Of a DNA stretch of 64,000 bases, positions 35,364 to 47,107 are shown one piece after another. A program made the translations under genes and the position numbers. Every line of letters starts with the position of its first letter. Within the stretch, counting starts at the first letter, position 1. Origin of the DNA: Ananas comosus (lineage: Eukaryota; Streptophyta; Magnoliopsida; Poales; Bromeliaceae); NCBI RefSeq assembly GCF_001540865.1, contig NC_033640.1, positions 7,255,543-7,319,542 on the forward strand. Reading direction: 5' to 3'. The notes under the pieces were generated by a model. It saw only the letters and a program-made list of their open reading frames with translations, was not told the origin of the DNA and searched no databases.

Positions 35364-35607
35364 CAGCTACTATACTCTTATGAATATAGTCTTTTTTGTA
35401 CTCATAAGTTTTTTGCCGTTAGATCTACTTCTTTGATCATTTCCACCCGTTAGATCATATTATTCAACAAACCACCCACTCAATCCTAGCGGACCACTAT
35501 TAATTATCTAACCGGGAACCACTATCATCCTAACCGCACATCTCTTCATCCAATGGTCGAAAACTTATGAGTATAAAGGGGGCTATATTCATAAGAGTAT
35601 AGTAACC
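35364..35607. mobile_element. Short MITE, CTTATGAATA terminal hairpin
   Basis: The inverted ends contain agctactatactcttatg and agagtatagtaacc. Left hairpin CTTATGAATA..TACTCATAAG, right hairpin CTTATGAGTA..TATTCATAAG. The core (gccgttagatct...ccacccgttagatcata) matches 13799-14028 in inverse orientation. Confidence 0.8.
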
Positions 35608-35641
35608 CTAGCCTCTCTCTCTATATATATATATATAATTG

Positions 35642-35862
35642 AGCTAGAATACTTTTAGAAGCACCAATCTCTTCGTGCTTCTAAGTTTCTAGCCCTTAAA
35701 TCTACTCCTTGATTACTAATAGTCTTTGGATCAAACATTATTAATTCCACCTACCACTACATACCACCACCTACCACCATCATCTCAAACCTATACCTCT
35801 CCATCTAATGGCTAAAAACTCAAAAGCACCACCTTCATAGTGGCTTTGGGAGTATTCTAGCT
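35642..35862. mobile_element. Short MITE, TTAGAAGCAC terminal hairpin
   Basis: The ends are agctagaatact and agtattctagct. The left end folds as TTAGAAGCAC..GTGCTTCTAA. The core is a diverged version of the same short family (ctaccaccatcatctcaaacc; ccatctaatggctaaaaac). Confidence 0.72.
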
Positions 35863-35864
35863 AG

Positions 35865-36372
35865 ACTGGTATACTATCGGTAGCACGGAGGCCTCTGTGC
35901 TACCAAGTTATTTTCAATAATGCGGCTTCCAAATCGACGATCAGCTTCGTTAAACTTGTTCTATACTATTGAAAGTATTTAAAAACTAAATTTCATAATT
36001 TTTCGACATCATTTACCTATCAAACGAGTAGTCTAAAAATAAACGGCTGAAAATAAAAATCTCATAAGAAATGATGATAAATAACTTGAATTTAAGATCA
36101 TAGGTACTGATCTTACTCTAAATAGTGAAAAGAATTTTCTATAAAAATTTTATCAAATTTGGATTGTTTTACGCGGTTAAATTCACAAACGTATCATATC
36201 TACCATTAAAATTGTCAGTTTTGAGACCTTTTGATCACTAGTCAAATGATGTCAAAAAATTATGAAATTTAGTTTCCAAATACTTTTAAGTGTAGATCAA
36301 GTCTAACGGAGTCGATTGTCGATTTAGAAGCCGTATCATTGAAAACAACTTGGTAGCCGATAGTATACCAGC
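35865..36372. mobile_element. Long MITE, GGTAGCAC terminal hairpin
   Basis: The ends ctggtatactatcgg and ccgatagtataccag are inverted repeats. The left end folds as GGTAGCAC..GTGCTACC. The interior matches the approximately 545-bp family (tttcataatttttcgacatcattta; gatcgt/cgacgatc words near both ends). Confidence 0.8.
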
Positions 36373-36390
36373 TTAGCTTTCTCTCTCTCT

Positions 36391-36429
<39 letters not shown>

Positions 36430-36432
<3 letters not shown>

Positions 36433-36688
36433 TACTATACTATCGGAAGTATAGACGATCTGGTGCTTCCAACTTTTTGGCCTTTAGATTAGCCTCTTTA
36501 ATCATTTCTAATTTTTGGATTAATACTATTACTTTGTGGGAACCTCTCAACTCTAAGGATACTATTCAACTCTGGGGATATATTCAACTTTAAGGGGAAC
36601 CGCAATTATCCCAACTATATAAATTTTCATTCAAGGGTTAAAAAATCGAAAATATCAAATTCTCTATACTTCCGATAGTATAGTAGCT
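36430..36688. mobile_element. Short MITE, CGGAAG terminal hairpin
   Basis: The ends gctactatactatcggaagtatag and the inverse of ctatacttccgatagtatagtagc are near-perfect inverted repeats. It is flanked on the left by (GA)n at 36390-36426. The core has gcctttagattagcctctttaatcattt. Confidence 0.8.
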
Positions 36689-37590
36689 TACACTATATAT
36701 AAAGAGAAGGTTATGAAATAAGTAAAATATAAAGTTTATACCTTATTAATAAATGTTAAAATGTATAAGATAATATTGCTTGTTAATTTAAAAATGTGGT
36801 GGTGGGCATTATCAATGTTAATTAGTGTCTTTAAAATATGTTCTTGTCACAGCAACTCTAGTCAAAGGTATTGGACAAAGTGTGCATATCTAATTGTCAT
36901 CTCAATGACATCAATTGAATAAATTAGCACCTAAGGCCTTCTTTAGATTATGCCAAACAAAGTTATCTTTGTCATAATTAATTTATTTGGTATGAATTTT
37001 TTTTTAATGTAATTGAAAGTCGAAAATTTAAATTTTGCTCTTTGTAAGGGCTGAATATTTATGATTTAATAAAATAGCATATTTTGAAAATAAGATGATT
37101 TATTTTATTCTAAAAAAATAATTTAAAGGCCGAATATACTTATTCTTTTTGAGATGTTTGATTACACACATAGCTTTCAATTATAATAAAAAAAATCTCA
37201 TACCAAATAAAATATTATTGAATAATTTTTGTTCCAAATAGGGTCGAACATTAATATAATTAATTAATTTCTTGTTAATTTTACAGCTAATCCACACTAA
37301 TCTAGTAATAACTTCATTATATTGGTTATTAATTAGATGGTAGCTTTTTACAAACAATAAACCATGGGTTACTGATAGCATTAATCTGTAAGTTTAAGCT
37401 ATTATTATACAATACACCTAGAATTATGATCTTTAGTACGACGCATTTAATGCTCCCTCCTCCTGAAACAGAGACTTTTTGGTAGACATAAACAATAGAC
37501 ATGATTCAAATAAAAAAATAAATAAATAAAATAAGAATTCCTAATGGAATTGGAATTCGTAATCCCTTGCTCTGATTCTGTGTAAAACAA
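36689..37590. other. AT-rich spacer, nothing recognised
   Basis: No gene or clear repeat. (CT)n begins at about 37600. Confidence 0.5.
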
Positions 37591-37626
37591 GCTTTAAATC
37601 TCTCTCTCTCTCTCTCTCTCTCACTC

Positions 37627-38167
37627 AGTAGAGCTACTATACTCTTATGAGTATAGAGCCTTCGTACTCATAAATTATTTTCGACGATGGTGCTTCTGAA
37701 TTGACGAACCACTCTGTTAAATATGATCTAGAGTATTTAAAATTTTTATTAAAAAATAAATTTCGTAATTTTCGAAATCATAATAAAATCTATCAAGCGG
37801 GCATAAAATGAATGGTCAAAATCGAACAACGTCCTAAAAATGAATGATCGGATCTTTCAATTTAAGATCGGAGATATTGATTTTTATTTAGATAGTGAAT
37901 AGAATTTTTTATTAAAAATTTAACTTATTCCGATTCTTTACACTGCTAAACTAGCAAATATCTCATATCGGCCGTTAAAAATTGTCAATTTTGTGAGCTT
38001 TTGATCGTAAAGTATATGATGTCGAAAAATTATGAAATTTGATTTCTAACAGTTTTAAATGCTCTAGATAATGTTTAACGGTATGAATTGTCGATTCGAA
38101 AGCTCTATTATCGAAAACGACTTATGAATATGAGAGCGATTGTATTCACAAGAGTATAGTAGCCAGA

Positions 38168-38169
<2 letters not shown>
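37627..38169. mobile_element. Long MITE inserted in a (CT)n tract
   Basis: The ends agtagagctactatactc and gagtatagtagccagact are inverted. Flanks are ctctcactc and ctctctctc, consistent with a 9-bp duplication inside (CT)n. The hairpins are CTTATGAGTA..TACTCATAA (left) and CTTATGAATA..TATTCACAAG (right). It is the closest relative of the split copy at 1071-4485. Confidence 0.82.

Positions 38170-38260
<91 letters not shown>
38170..38260. repeat. (CT)n-(TA)n-(GA)n microsatellite
   Basis: The tract of CT, TA and GA runs separates two MITEs and is itself a large inverted repeat. Confidence 0.9.
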
Positions 38261-38261
38261 T

Positions 38262-38790
38262 AGGCTCGTATAATATCGATAGCACGAAACCCTCTGTGCT
38301 ATTAAGTTGTTTCAAATGACGCGGCTTCTAAATCAACGATAGGCTTTGGCAAACTTGATCTAAACTATTGGAAGTATTTGAAACTAAATTTAATTATTTT
38401 TTGACATTATTTGGCTAGTGATCAAAAGATATCAAAATTAAAAATTTTAATGGTTGATATAATGCTTTTGTGAATTTAATGATATAAAACAATTTAAATT
38501 TAATGAAATTTTTATAAAAAAAGTCTTTCCATTATTTAGAGAAATATCAGTACTTCTGATCATAAATTCAAATATTTTATTATTATTTTTTATAAGATTT
38601 TTATTTTCAGCCATCATTTTTAGATTATTCGTTTGATAAGTAAATAATAATCGAACAATTATGAAATTTAAGTAAATAATGTAGTGTAGATTAAGTCTAA
38701 CAGGACCGATCATTGATTTAAAAATTGTATCATTGAAAACAACTTGCTAGTACAAAGGCTTTCATGCCATCAATAGTATATACTAGCTTT
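38262..38790. mobile_element. Long MITE, GATAGCAC terminal hairpin
   Basis: Starts ctaggctcgtataatatcg and ends caatagtatatactagc. The left hairpin is GATAGCAC..GTGCTAT. Its interior is the reverse orientation of the family consensus, with the ttttataaaaaaagtc and catcattttta words. (TA)n follows at 38792-38812. Confidence 0.72.
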
Positions 38791-38817
38791 TATATATATA
38801 TATATATATATATTTAT

Positions 38818-39357
38818 TCTGGCTACTATATTCTTATAAGTATGATCGCCCTAGTACTCATAATTAAGTTGTTTTCTATGATAGAGCTTCTGAATCGACG
38901 ATGCATAACGTTAAACATTATTTAGAGCACTTAAAATTTTTATAAATAAAATTTCATAATTTTTTTGACATTATTTACCTTATAATTAAAAAATCTCAAA
39001 ATTGACAATTTTTAACGGCTGGTATAGGATACTTGCTAATTTAACGGTATAAAAGAATCAGCATCGATTGAACTTTTGATAAAAAATTCTATTAATTACC
39101 TAGATAAAGATCAATAACGCCGATCTTAAATTAAAGGGTCCGATCATTCATTTTTAGGATGCCGTTCGATTTTAATCATTTATTTTATGCTCGCTTGATA
39201 AACTTTATTATAATTTCAAAAATTACAAAATTTATTTTTTATAAATTTTAAATGCTCTAGATCATATTTAATGAAATGGATCGTCGATTCAGAAGTTTTA
39301 TAATTGAGAACAACTTACGAGCACGAAAGACTCTGTGCTCATAAGAGTATGATAGCT
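38818..39357. mobile_element. Long MITE next to (CT)n
   Basis: Ends ctggctactatattcttataag and agagtatgatagctctac. The left hairpin is CTTATAAGTA..TACTCATAA, the right one CTTACGAGCAC..GTGCTCATAAG, so even the two ends of one copy have different but self-complementary stems. (CT)n follows at 39360-39379. Confidence 0.8.
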
Positions 39358-39433
39358 CTACTCTCTCTCTCTCTCTCTATTTATTATATAGAATTATGCT
39401 TTGTGCAATAATTTATGTAAGAACATACATTAA

Positions 39434-40127
39434 GGGCATGTTTGTTTGGGTGGAAGTTGGGTGGAAGTGGAGAGGAGGGAAGTTGTTTTCGCTCTAAACG
39501 GCCACTTCCGTTGTTTGGTTCGCCGTAAAAAAGTTACGGTCGAAACTCGAGTTAACCTCAAACGGCGTAATTGAATTCGCCCCATCGTGGGCTGAAGTCA
39601 ATTACGGTGAAGAGAGGTAAAGAAAAAATAATAAAATAATATAATAGATAAAGATAGTTATATTTAAATATACTTAATTATGTTATTAATTATATTTTTA
39701 TTTAGTTAATATATTTAAAATATGATAAAAATTGATTAGTTAAGTTTTAATATTTTCTTTATTTAGTTTGTACATTTAAAATATGATAAAAGTTGATTAA
39801 TTAAGTATTAATATTTTTTTTTCTTTATAATTTTATTATTGTATTACTATAATTTATGTATAAAAAAATTATTTAGTTGTTTTAAATTAAATTTTAATTA
39901 TATAAAAATATACTTATATTATTTTTATTGATTAAAATATTTATTATTTATATATAAATTATACTTTTACATTATACACTTCCTACCAAATAAACAGTAG
40001 AACTAATGGAACTTCACTTCCATAGCTACGAAACAAACAGCGGGGAAGAAGTAGTTTTCACCGAACTCTACTTCAATCCAAAATCTATTTCAACCCAAAG
40101 TTCAGTTTCGATGAAACAAACATGCCC
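39434..40127. mobile_element. Tourist-like MITE, TSD TAA
   Basis: Starts GGGCATGTTTGTTTG and ends AAACAAACATGCCC. It is flanked by TAA at 39431-39433 and 40128-40130. The 694-bp interior is AT-rich with no transposase; a short frame at 40006-40188 is chance. Confidence 0.88.
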
Positions 40128-41000
40128 TAATTCTAGAATATCCAAATTCGTATCCGATTTATTCGGATATTCGGCCATTTTTTTTTAACTCTTTGAGGTC
40201 ATCCGCATGCGTATATCTAACCGGATCCGAAATTTTCTATTCGAATGTGAACGAGAATCAAATACGAACACGGATATGGTCGGGTATTATCCAATCCGTT
40301 TTCATCCGAAAAGCATGGGGACGGATCTTAATTTACTTTCCTCGACCTAACAATTAATTGTGTGTTCGATCACATCAGTATTAACACGACCAGTATTATT
40401 CTGAGTTTGGTGCCGAGTTCCCTTCCACTTCCCCATCGGAATGTGATATGTCTCTTTGTTAATTCATGAAGCATCTTATTCTATTCCCTTTTATTATGAT
40501 GTTACTATTCTCCAACCATATTCATTTACGACTTGTACAAGGAATATAAGATTTAAGCTCTGCGCCTTCCGCCATTTATGTATATGTCTCAAATAATATG
40601 CCACTGAATAAAAAAATTATTGTAATGCATCTGTCAAAAATCAATACTCATTCTTTCTCTTTTGTGTGTGGGTGTGTGTTTTATTCTTTTCCACATCAAT
40701 CAATGTCACTCAAAATATGTGAACTTGTACAAACACTACTTCAATTAGGCATTTGACCGTGCATCCCTAAAAGTGGTTGCTTTAGATGATACCATGACAG
40801 AAGATCTTGAATGTAAACTTTACCTGACTTTAGGTTCTATTCATGTCGTTTCATTTAATATTTTAAGTTCATGTCTTGAATTCATTAAAAAATTTTAAGT
40901 CTAGACATACTGAAAAATATGTATTCTGGCAACTTATACTTTTAGAGTAACTAGTTGCTTCACATGATATCAGAGTCTAAGGTTTTGAGTTCAAATTTTA
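40128..41000. other. Intergenic; CGGAT-word repeat, no gene
   Basis: 40140-40330 is rich in tccgaa/cggat words like those in the hAT element at 26151, probably a decayed relative. Nothing else is recognised. Confidence 0.45.
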
Positions 41001-41007
41001 AAGTGAC

Positions 41008-41205
41008 AAAGTAAAATATATACTCCAATTTACAAACTCACGCGATGATAAAATGCACTATTTTACTAATTAGCTAGGCTAAAATCGAAATAGTTTGTAA
41101 AACTGGAGTAAAATATACACTCCCGTTTACAAATTCACGCGATGATAAAATGCACTATTTTACTAGCTAGGCTAAACTTTGTAATTAACTATCGAATAGT
41201 TTGTA
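41008..41205. repeat. Two tandem copies of an approximately 95-bp unit
   Basis: The unit with ttacaaa-tcacgcgatgata and aatagtttgta occurs at about 41008-41098 and 41099-41205. Confidence 0.8.
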
Positions 41206-42459
41206 ATATATACATATTTTACTTTATTTTATTATTTAGTTTGTTTGTGTATGCTGTCTCTTTGCTGTGTCTCCATCCTCTTTTCTTATCACAACCACTG
41301 ATGATCGAGTCGATTTTGCCGAGTGAAGAGGACATCATAAAAAGTATCCAAAAGTATGAGAATCCCATCGTACCTAATTCAATCCATTATCTAAGGGCCC
41401 AAGGTGCATCATCTATATCTATATAAGCCGCGAAATACATTGTCACCCAACAATTAATGCACGCGAGTTATTATTATATTAATAGTGAAGTTACCCGCGC
41501 ATTGCGGCGGGATGATGCTGTAAGAGATAGAAAATTAACAAAGTAAAATATTTTAAACTTTTTTCACTTATCATTAGAAATCAATCAATATAAATAAAAG
41601 ATATGAAACAAATATAACAAAATTTATAATAAAAAAAATAGTAATAGAACACTACTCCATATACACCTTAATTGCGCTGTCGATATCGGGAAGGCGAATC
41701 CTGATTCCCACTTCTCATTCGCCACAATTGTTACCGTCGAGCTCCTCTTTAATCACAGCAATACATATCTTATGTTATTTGTTTCTTTTATAGAATTAGT
41801 TTGCTTAGATGACAATAAATATGAACATATTAATTAAGAAATGAATACGTGGGAAGACGAAACATCATGTGGAGATAAAAGATAATAAATTCGATCATTA
41901 GGAATAAAGAAGAAGGCAAGGAGGGAGGAAGAAGGCAAGGATGAAGGAGGCTTTGCTGTGTGGCAAAGTTTATGAGGAATAATGCTAAAGTAGAACAATT
42001 CTAAAGTAGAACAATTCTAAATTTTTTGTTAACATATTAAATACATTTAATTTATAATTATTTTACCTACATTCAAATTTTTTTAAATAAATGATACAAA
42101 ATTAATGTCTAAACTATAGGAATTTAAAAGTTTCTTAAACATATTAAATATGTTGAATTAAAATATTTACCAACATAACAAAATTTTTAAATAGTAATAC
42201 AAAATTCCTCTAACTTAAGTTTAAAATTTTAAATTTAAATATTAATATTTCTATTTAAATTCAACGTATTTAGAAATAGAACTATTTCTAAAATTTTTAT
42301 AATTTAAATTAATGCCTAAAGTTGAGAAACACTAAAATTTCTAAAATAAATGCCTAAATTAATGCCTAAATTTGAGTAATCAATTAATTCTCCCAATTAG
42401 TACAAATTAATGTGTAAATTTAGGATATCAATTAAAACTTTCTTTAAATATTGCATAGT
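41206..42459. other. Intergenic; possible Helitron-type hairpin
   Basis: At 41468-41510 the text attaatagtgaagttaccc is followed by the hairpin-like CCCGCGCATTGCGGCGGG, reminiscent of plant Helitron termini. No Rep/helicase coding is present. The rest is AT-rich with no gene. Confidence 0.3.
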
Positions 42460-42971
42460 CACTACAACAATAACGGTCTAAAGTGATACTTTTAAATGTC
42501 GGTACAGGTCAAAAAAGTGCTGCTGGCTAAATTACCGACACTTTTAAAAAGTGTTGCTATATGTGGGGTCGCTAGGTATATAGTGACAGATAAAGAGTGT
42601 CGCTATAACCTAAAAGAGTGCTGCTAATTTACCAACACTTATTTAAGCATTTAGCAACCGCCGGAATTCTATCTCGTTGGCTGCGGTGGCGGAGGAGGAC
42701 GAGAGGAAGGGATTTTCGTCTAGGATTTTAGTCGATTGAGTGATGGGAGAAGGGGAAATGATAATCGAATTTTCTTTTCTTTTTCTTTTCTGTTTGTAAT
42801 CGGATCGAATGGGTTGGATGGGATGGGTTGAATAGTGTAACCTTTTATTTTTAGTTGGATTGGACTTTATATTTAGACATTAATAGTTTTTTTAAAAGTT
42901 TTGGCATAAATTGGACACTTATATAAAAGTGTCCCAAACATGTGTCCATATAACCTAATTCTATTGTAGTG
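42460..42971. mobile_element. Intact non-autonomous CACTA element, TSD AGT
   Basis: Starts CACTACAACAATA and ends TATTGTAGTG. It is flanked by AGT (42457-42459 and 42972-42974). At 512 bp it cannot encode a transposase. It matches 27256-27757 throughout. Confidence 0.9.
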
Positions 42972-43488
42972 AGTTTAATTACAAAAATAGCCTAGAATGA
43001 AGTAACCTTTTACATGCTAAATATTAAAATTACATCTTTACCCTCTTTTTTTATTTTTTATAAACTAAAGTACCGAATCATTTCTCAATATTTATTTCTT
43101 CAATTTATATTATTTCATTACCAAACACACTTTTTTAGACAAGGCTTAATTACACTCTAGTACATTATACTTTATATAGGTTTTCTTCACTTTCTGCACT
43201 GCACAATTTTTTTTTTTTTACACCCCAAAGACACCATTGTCTATCGGATCGTGGATTTTAATTTTAAGATATTAGTTCTCAAAAATTAGATACTGTTATA
43301 AAAGCGTATGACATGCATATATGCATGTTTACATAATTAGTATATCTTTCATTATTTTTAAGATTAAAAAGAAAAAGGCGTGAATCAAATAAGTTAATTA
43401 ATTTATATTAGATTTGATCAAATATTCACGTAGAGCTAATTAATGAAAGATATACTAATATGTGAAGTATTAATTCATAAATTTTCCA

Positions 43489-43529
<41 letters not shown>

Positions 43530-44149
43530 CAATTTTTGTTCTGATTTGGCTTCTCTTTTGCTTTTGCTATTACTCGTACTATTTATAGTAGAGCATTTGA
43601 CAATAAATTAAAAAAGCGTGCTACTTTTGTTGTAGTGAGAAATAGAAATATAAGTTTGAGACAAAAAAAAAGACCTTCTATAACCAATGAGTGCTTTTGT
43701 ATGGATTCAAAATGTAGAAACTATTATTCGTCTCCAAACATATAAGTTGTTCACGAAATAATCTATCGAAACTCTTAACCAGATGTCAGAAGCAATGTTA
43801 AAATTAAGAGGTTGTTTGGTTGGATAAAGTTGCAAGTTCTCTATAATTATAATTGTATGTAAAAATAAATGCAATGTTTCTAGTAGTTGGAACTACACTC
43901 AAATTGAATGTAGTTTCTCCTGTAATAGTTATAGATTTAGAGTAACTTTAAATAAAAAAAAAAAGCTTATCTCGCCAGTTAGTTTTAAATAGAAAATATT
44001 TTCTTCTTCTACATTGGAAGAAATTTCATCACCATGTATATAAAATAACAAAATTTATAAATACAGTTCTCAATTGCATGCAATTAATCAAATAAATTAT
44101 TTATAGTCATAATGCTTTTATATATACAGAAATAACTACTGTATTTTTA
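42972..44149. other. Intergenic, no gene seen
   Basis: AT-rich DNA with a (GA)n microsatellite at about 43494-43524. No supported coding sequence. Confidence 0.5.
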
Positions 44150-44462
44150 ACTATATATATATATATATATGCATCTCAAACTACACTATATTTACAACTA
44201 CCTCAAACTAATTAAACGACCTCTAAAATATAAAAGCATGGTGAACGATTATTTAGGACAAAACCCCAAGATGTGTTTGTAAATTAAAGGAGGAGTGGAG
44301 TGTTTTCTACTATCAGGATCTAGCTAGCACTCCATCTCTAACGTTACTCGTACATCTAAAAATTAAATGTAAATCTTACAATTAGACAATTTCTTAGATT
44401 TTCGGTAAAATAAAAATTAAGAATATGATAAGATTAGTATGAAAAAAATGAATTCACAGAAG

Positions 44463-45009
44463 GAGTCCGGCTACTATCCTATTAATAGGATTGGAGCTAT
44501 TGTCCTATCAAATCATTTTGAATGATCGAAACTGCAAATTGATAATCGGCACCGTTGAAATTGATCTACACAATTAGAAATGTTTAGAAACCAAATTTTG
44601 TAATATTTAAAAATCATTATCAAGCTCATCTTCAGAGTTAAAAAATGAATGATCATAAATAAATAATCATTTTAAAATAGAGGTTAGACTTTCTCAATTC
44701 ATAATCAGAGTTATCAAATATTATCTAAATAGTATAAAAAATTTTCTATCAAAAATTCAAGCAATTTGGATTGCTCTACACCGTTAAACAAGCAAACGGC
44801 TCATATAGACTGTCAAAAATTATCGATTTTACGATATTTTGATCACCATGTAAATAATTTTTAAAATTTATGAAATTTAGTTTCTAGATATTTTAAATAC
44901 TCTAGATCAACTTCAACGGCTCTGATCATCAATTCAAAATCTCGATCATCAAGAACAATTTGATAGGACAAGTGCTTCTATCCTATTAATAGGATAGTAG
45001 CTCTAGCCT
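44463..45009. mobile_element. Long MITE (duplication copy 1)
   Basis: 547 bp, gagtccggctactat to atagtagctctagcct. Target copies are TCACAGAAG (44454-44462) and CCACAGAAG (45010-45018). The terminal hairpins have an ATAGGA..TCCTAT stem. Confidence 0.85.
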
Positions 45010-45748
45010 CCACAGAAGAATAGGATAAAAAATTTGGACTGTAGCACGTCCAAAAGGGCGCCCCACCTTACATGCATGGTGGGAACACCCTCCCCATCTA
45101 ACAGCCCTCGCCGATTTGACATCGCGGCAAAATTCTTTTTCTAAAATTTATATTCATAAAAAGTCTAGAATGTACAGTATATAATACTAATGTGACGTCT
45201 CTAATAAATTAGATTAATTTCTTTTTTGGCTCACTCATCGATTTTATCATAATTATTAGAAAAAATATTTTTATTATATATTTTTCTTTCAACAAAAATA
45301 TGGTTCACAGATTATTGATATTGTAGTGTAAGTACTATATAACAACATTCTGTTTCGATGTCACAGATATTGACACGGGACATGAGATGCGATACGATTC
45401 GAACACGGCGACTTAACAGTTTAAAAAAAATTAGAAAACGTACACGGCATAAACACCGCTAATTATTATTAATATAATAATAATATATATATATATTATA
45501 TAAAATATTATTATATTTTTCATTCGAATGAAAGTTAGTGAATTTTTTATTGATAATTTATATATTTTAAGAAGAAAAATAAATTATTTAAATTGTCAAG
45601 CTAAAATATTTATCAACTTGTCTTATATATATATATATATATGCATAAAAAAAATAAAATAAAAATATGTATATATTTTTTTTAATTATTTATACTATAT
45701 ATCAGTATTAAACGCGCGTTAAAAAAATGTCAACATCATCAGATTTCC

Positions 45749-45750
<2 letters not shown>

Positions 45751-45838
<88 letters not shown>
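45751..45838. repeat. (GA)n microsatellite, about 43 units
   Basis: An uninterrupted GA run; in copy 2 the equivalent (48818-48880) is a shorter, interrupted GA/GAA tract. It creates spurious Arg/Glu frames. Confidence 0.95.
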
Positions 45839-45844
<6 letters not shown>

Positions 45845-46086
45845 CGACGGAGTACTGTCAGGCGCCCCGCAGCGAGCGCAGGTCCCAACATCGCTGCCGG
45901 CTGACGACCGCGCGCACGTATGCCGTTCCACTCGTCCCAACGCCACCCGCCGACACTTTCCTTTTTCTTTTTCTTTTTTATTTTTTATTTTTTTATTTTT
46001 TTATTTTTATCCTCACTCTCTCTCCTTTCTCTCTCTCCCCACCCACTTTTTCCGTTCTAAAATGCAAAACGCATCATCAGCTTTAA

Positions 46087-46117
<31 letters not shown>

Positions 46118-46431
46118 ACCTACAAATCCGTTCCGGGCCCACGCACAAGCACAATGCGCACACTCATTAACATTTATTAGGGCAAAATTTACTGATGGGC
46201 CCTGTTCTTCATCGCTATGCTTTTTATTGCAAGGCTTGTACATGTAAAAAAAAAATATTTTTGGGTCTTCCTAATTGTACATTCGTACTACCCCTATTAT
46301 CGAATTTTAATATGGGGCAAACTCACACGCCACGTATGGAATGTAAAAATAAAATCAATCAGCCTTTTATATCCAGGCATCTTCAATGTTGATGGGGACA
46401 GGACTCTTATACTTTTATTAGTATAAATTTT

Positions 46432-46660
46432 GAATCCGACTACTATGCTATTAATAGCACGAAACACTTGGTACTATCAAATTTTTCGCCGTTAGATCTA
46501 CCCTTTTGATCATTTTCACCCGTTAGATCATACTATTTAACCAACCACCCACTCGATTCTAGGGGACCCACATCATCCTAACCGCACATCTCTTAATCCA
46601 ATGGCTAAAAACTTAGTAGCACCAATGACTTGGTGCTATTAATAGCATAGTAGCCTAGTT
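46432..46660. mobile_element. Short MITE present only in duplication copy 1
   Basis: Ends gactactatgctattaatagc and gctattaatagcatagtagcc are inverted. Flanks share ATAAATTTT (46423-46431 and 46661-46669 approximately), a 9-bp duplication. The right hairpin is TAGCACC..GGTGCTA. The corresponding place in copy 2 (about 49460) lacks it. Confidence 0.82.
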
Positions 46661-46943
46661 CATAAATTTTTTATACTTATGAATTTTTAGCCGTTAGAAA
46701 CAAAAATTAATGTGTAGTTAGGATAACAGTGATCCGCTAAGATTGAATGAATTGTTGGTTAAATAGTATGATCTAATAAATGAAAATAATCAAAAGAATA
46801 TATTTAACGGTCGAAATTTTATGAGTACAAAAGGGTTTATATTTATAACAGTATGGTACGTAGCCGGGCTCATTTATTGGATGAAACTTTAGTTTTACAT
46901 AATGTGATGTAGCGTATTTTATTTTATAACTTTGTAATTTAAA

Positions 46944-47106
46944 ACCGGCCGTCCCTAGAGCAAGTGGCGAAGGACATCGTGGTTGGTACCCGAGACTCAA
47001 GTTCGAATCCTAGTTGATTCACATTTCCAGCTAAGTTTGTTTCTAAATGAAATAAACGAAGCGGGTAGTGTGCTACCTATCTCTAAAAAAAATAAAAAAA
47101 AAAATT
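46944..47106 (+). mobile_element. tRNA-derived SINE at the end of copy 1
   Basis: It has an A-box-like tagagcaagtgg, a B-box-like agttcgaatcc, then a non-tRNA body and an A-rich tail. It matches 62313-62470. The A-tail runs into an N at 47107 without the expected 3' target copy. Confidence 0.85.
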
Positions 47107-47107
47107 N
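47107..47107. other. Single N in the assembly
   Basis: The only ambiguous base in the window; it sits immediately after the SINE A-tail that ends duplication copy 1. Confidence 0.95.

Larger units (their letters stand above)
44150..47106. repeat. Large direct duplication, copy 1
   Basis: It begins in a (TA)n tract followed by gcatctcaaactacac and ends at a SINE A-tail just before an N. Copy 2 is 47277-49931. The first 1.5 kb are nearly identical to copy 2; later parts differ by many small indels. Copy 1 has an approximately 230-bp MITE (46432-46660) and a longer GA microsatellite that copy 2 lacks. Confidence 0.95.

Noticed and set aside
45719..46247. Arg/Glu- and Leu/Ser-repeat reading frames on both strands
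   Set aside because: They are translations of the (GA)n/(CT)n microsatellite with no family similarity.
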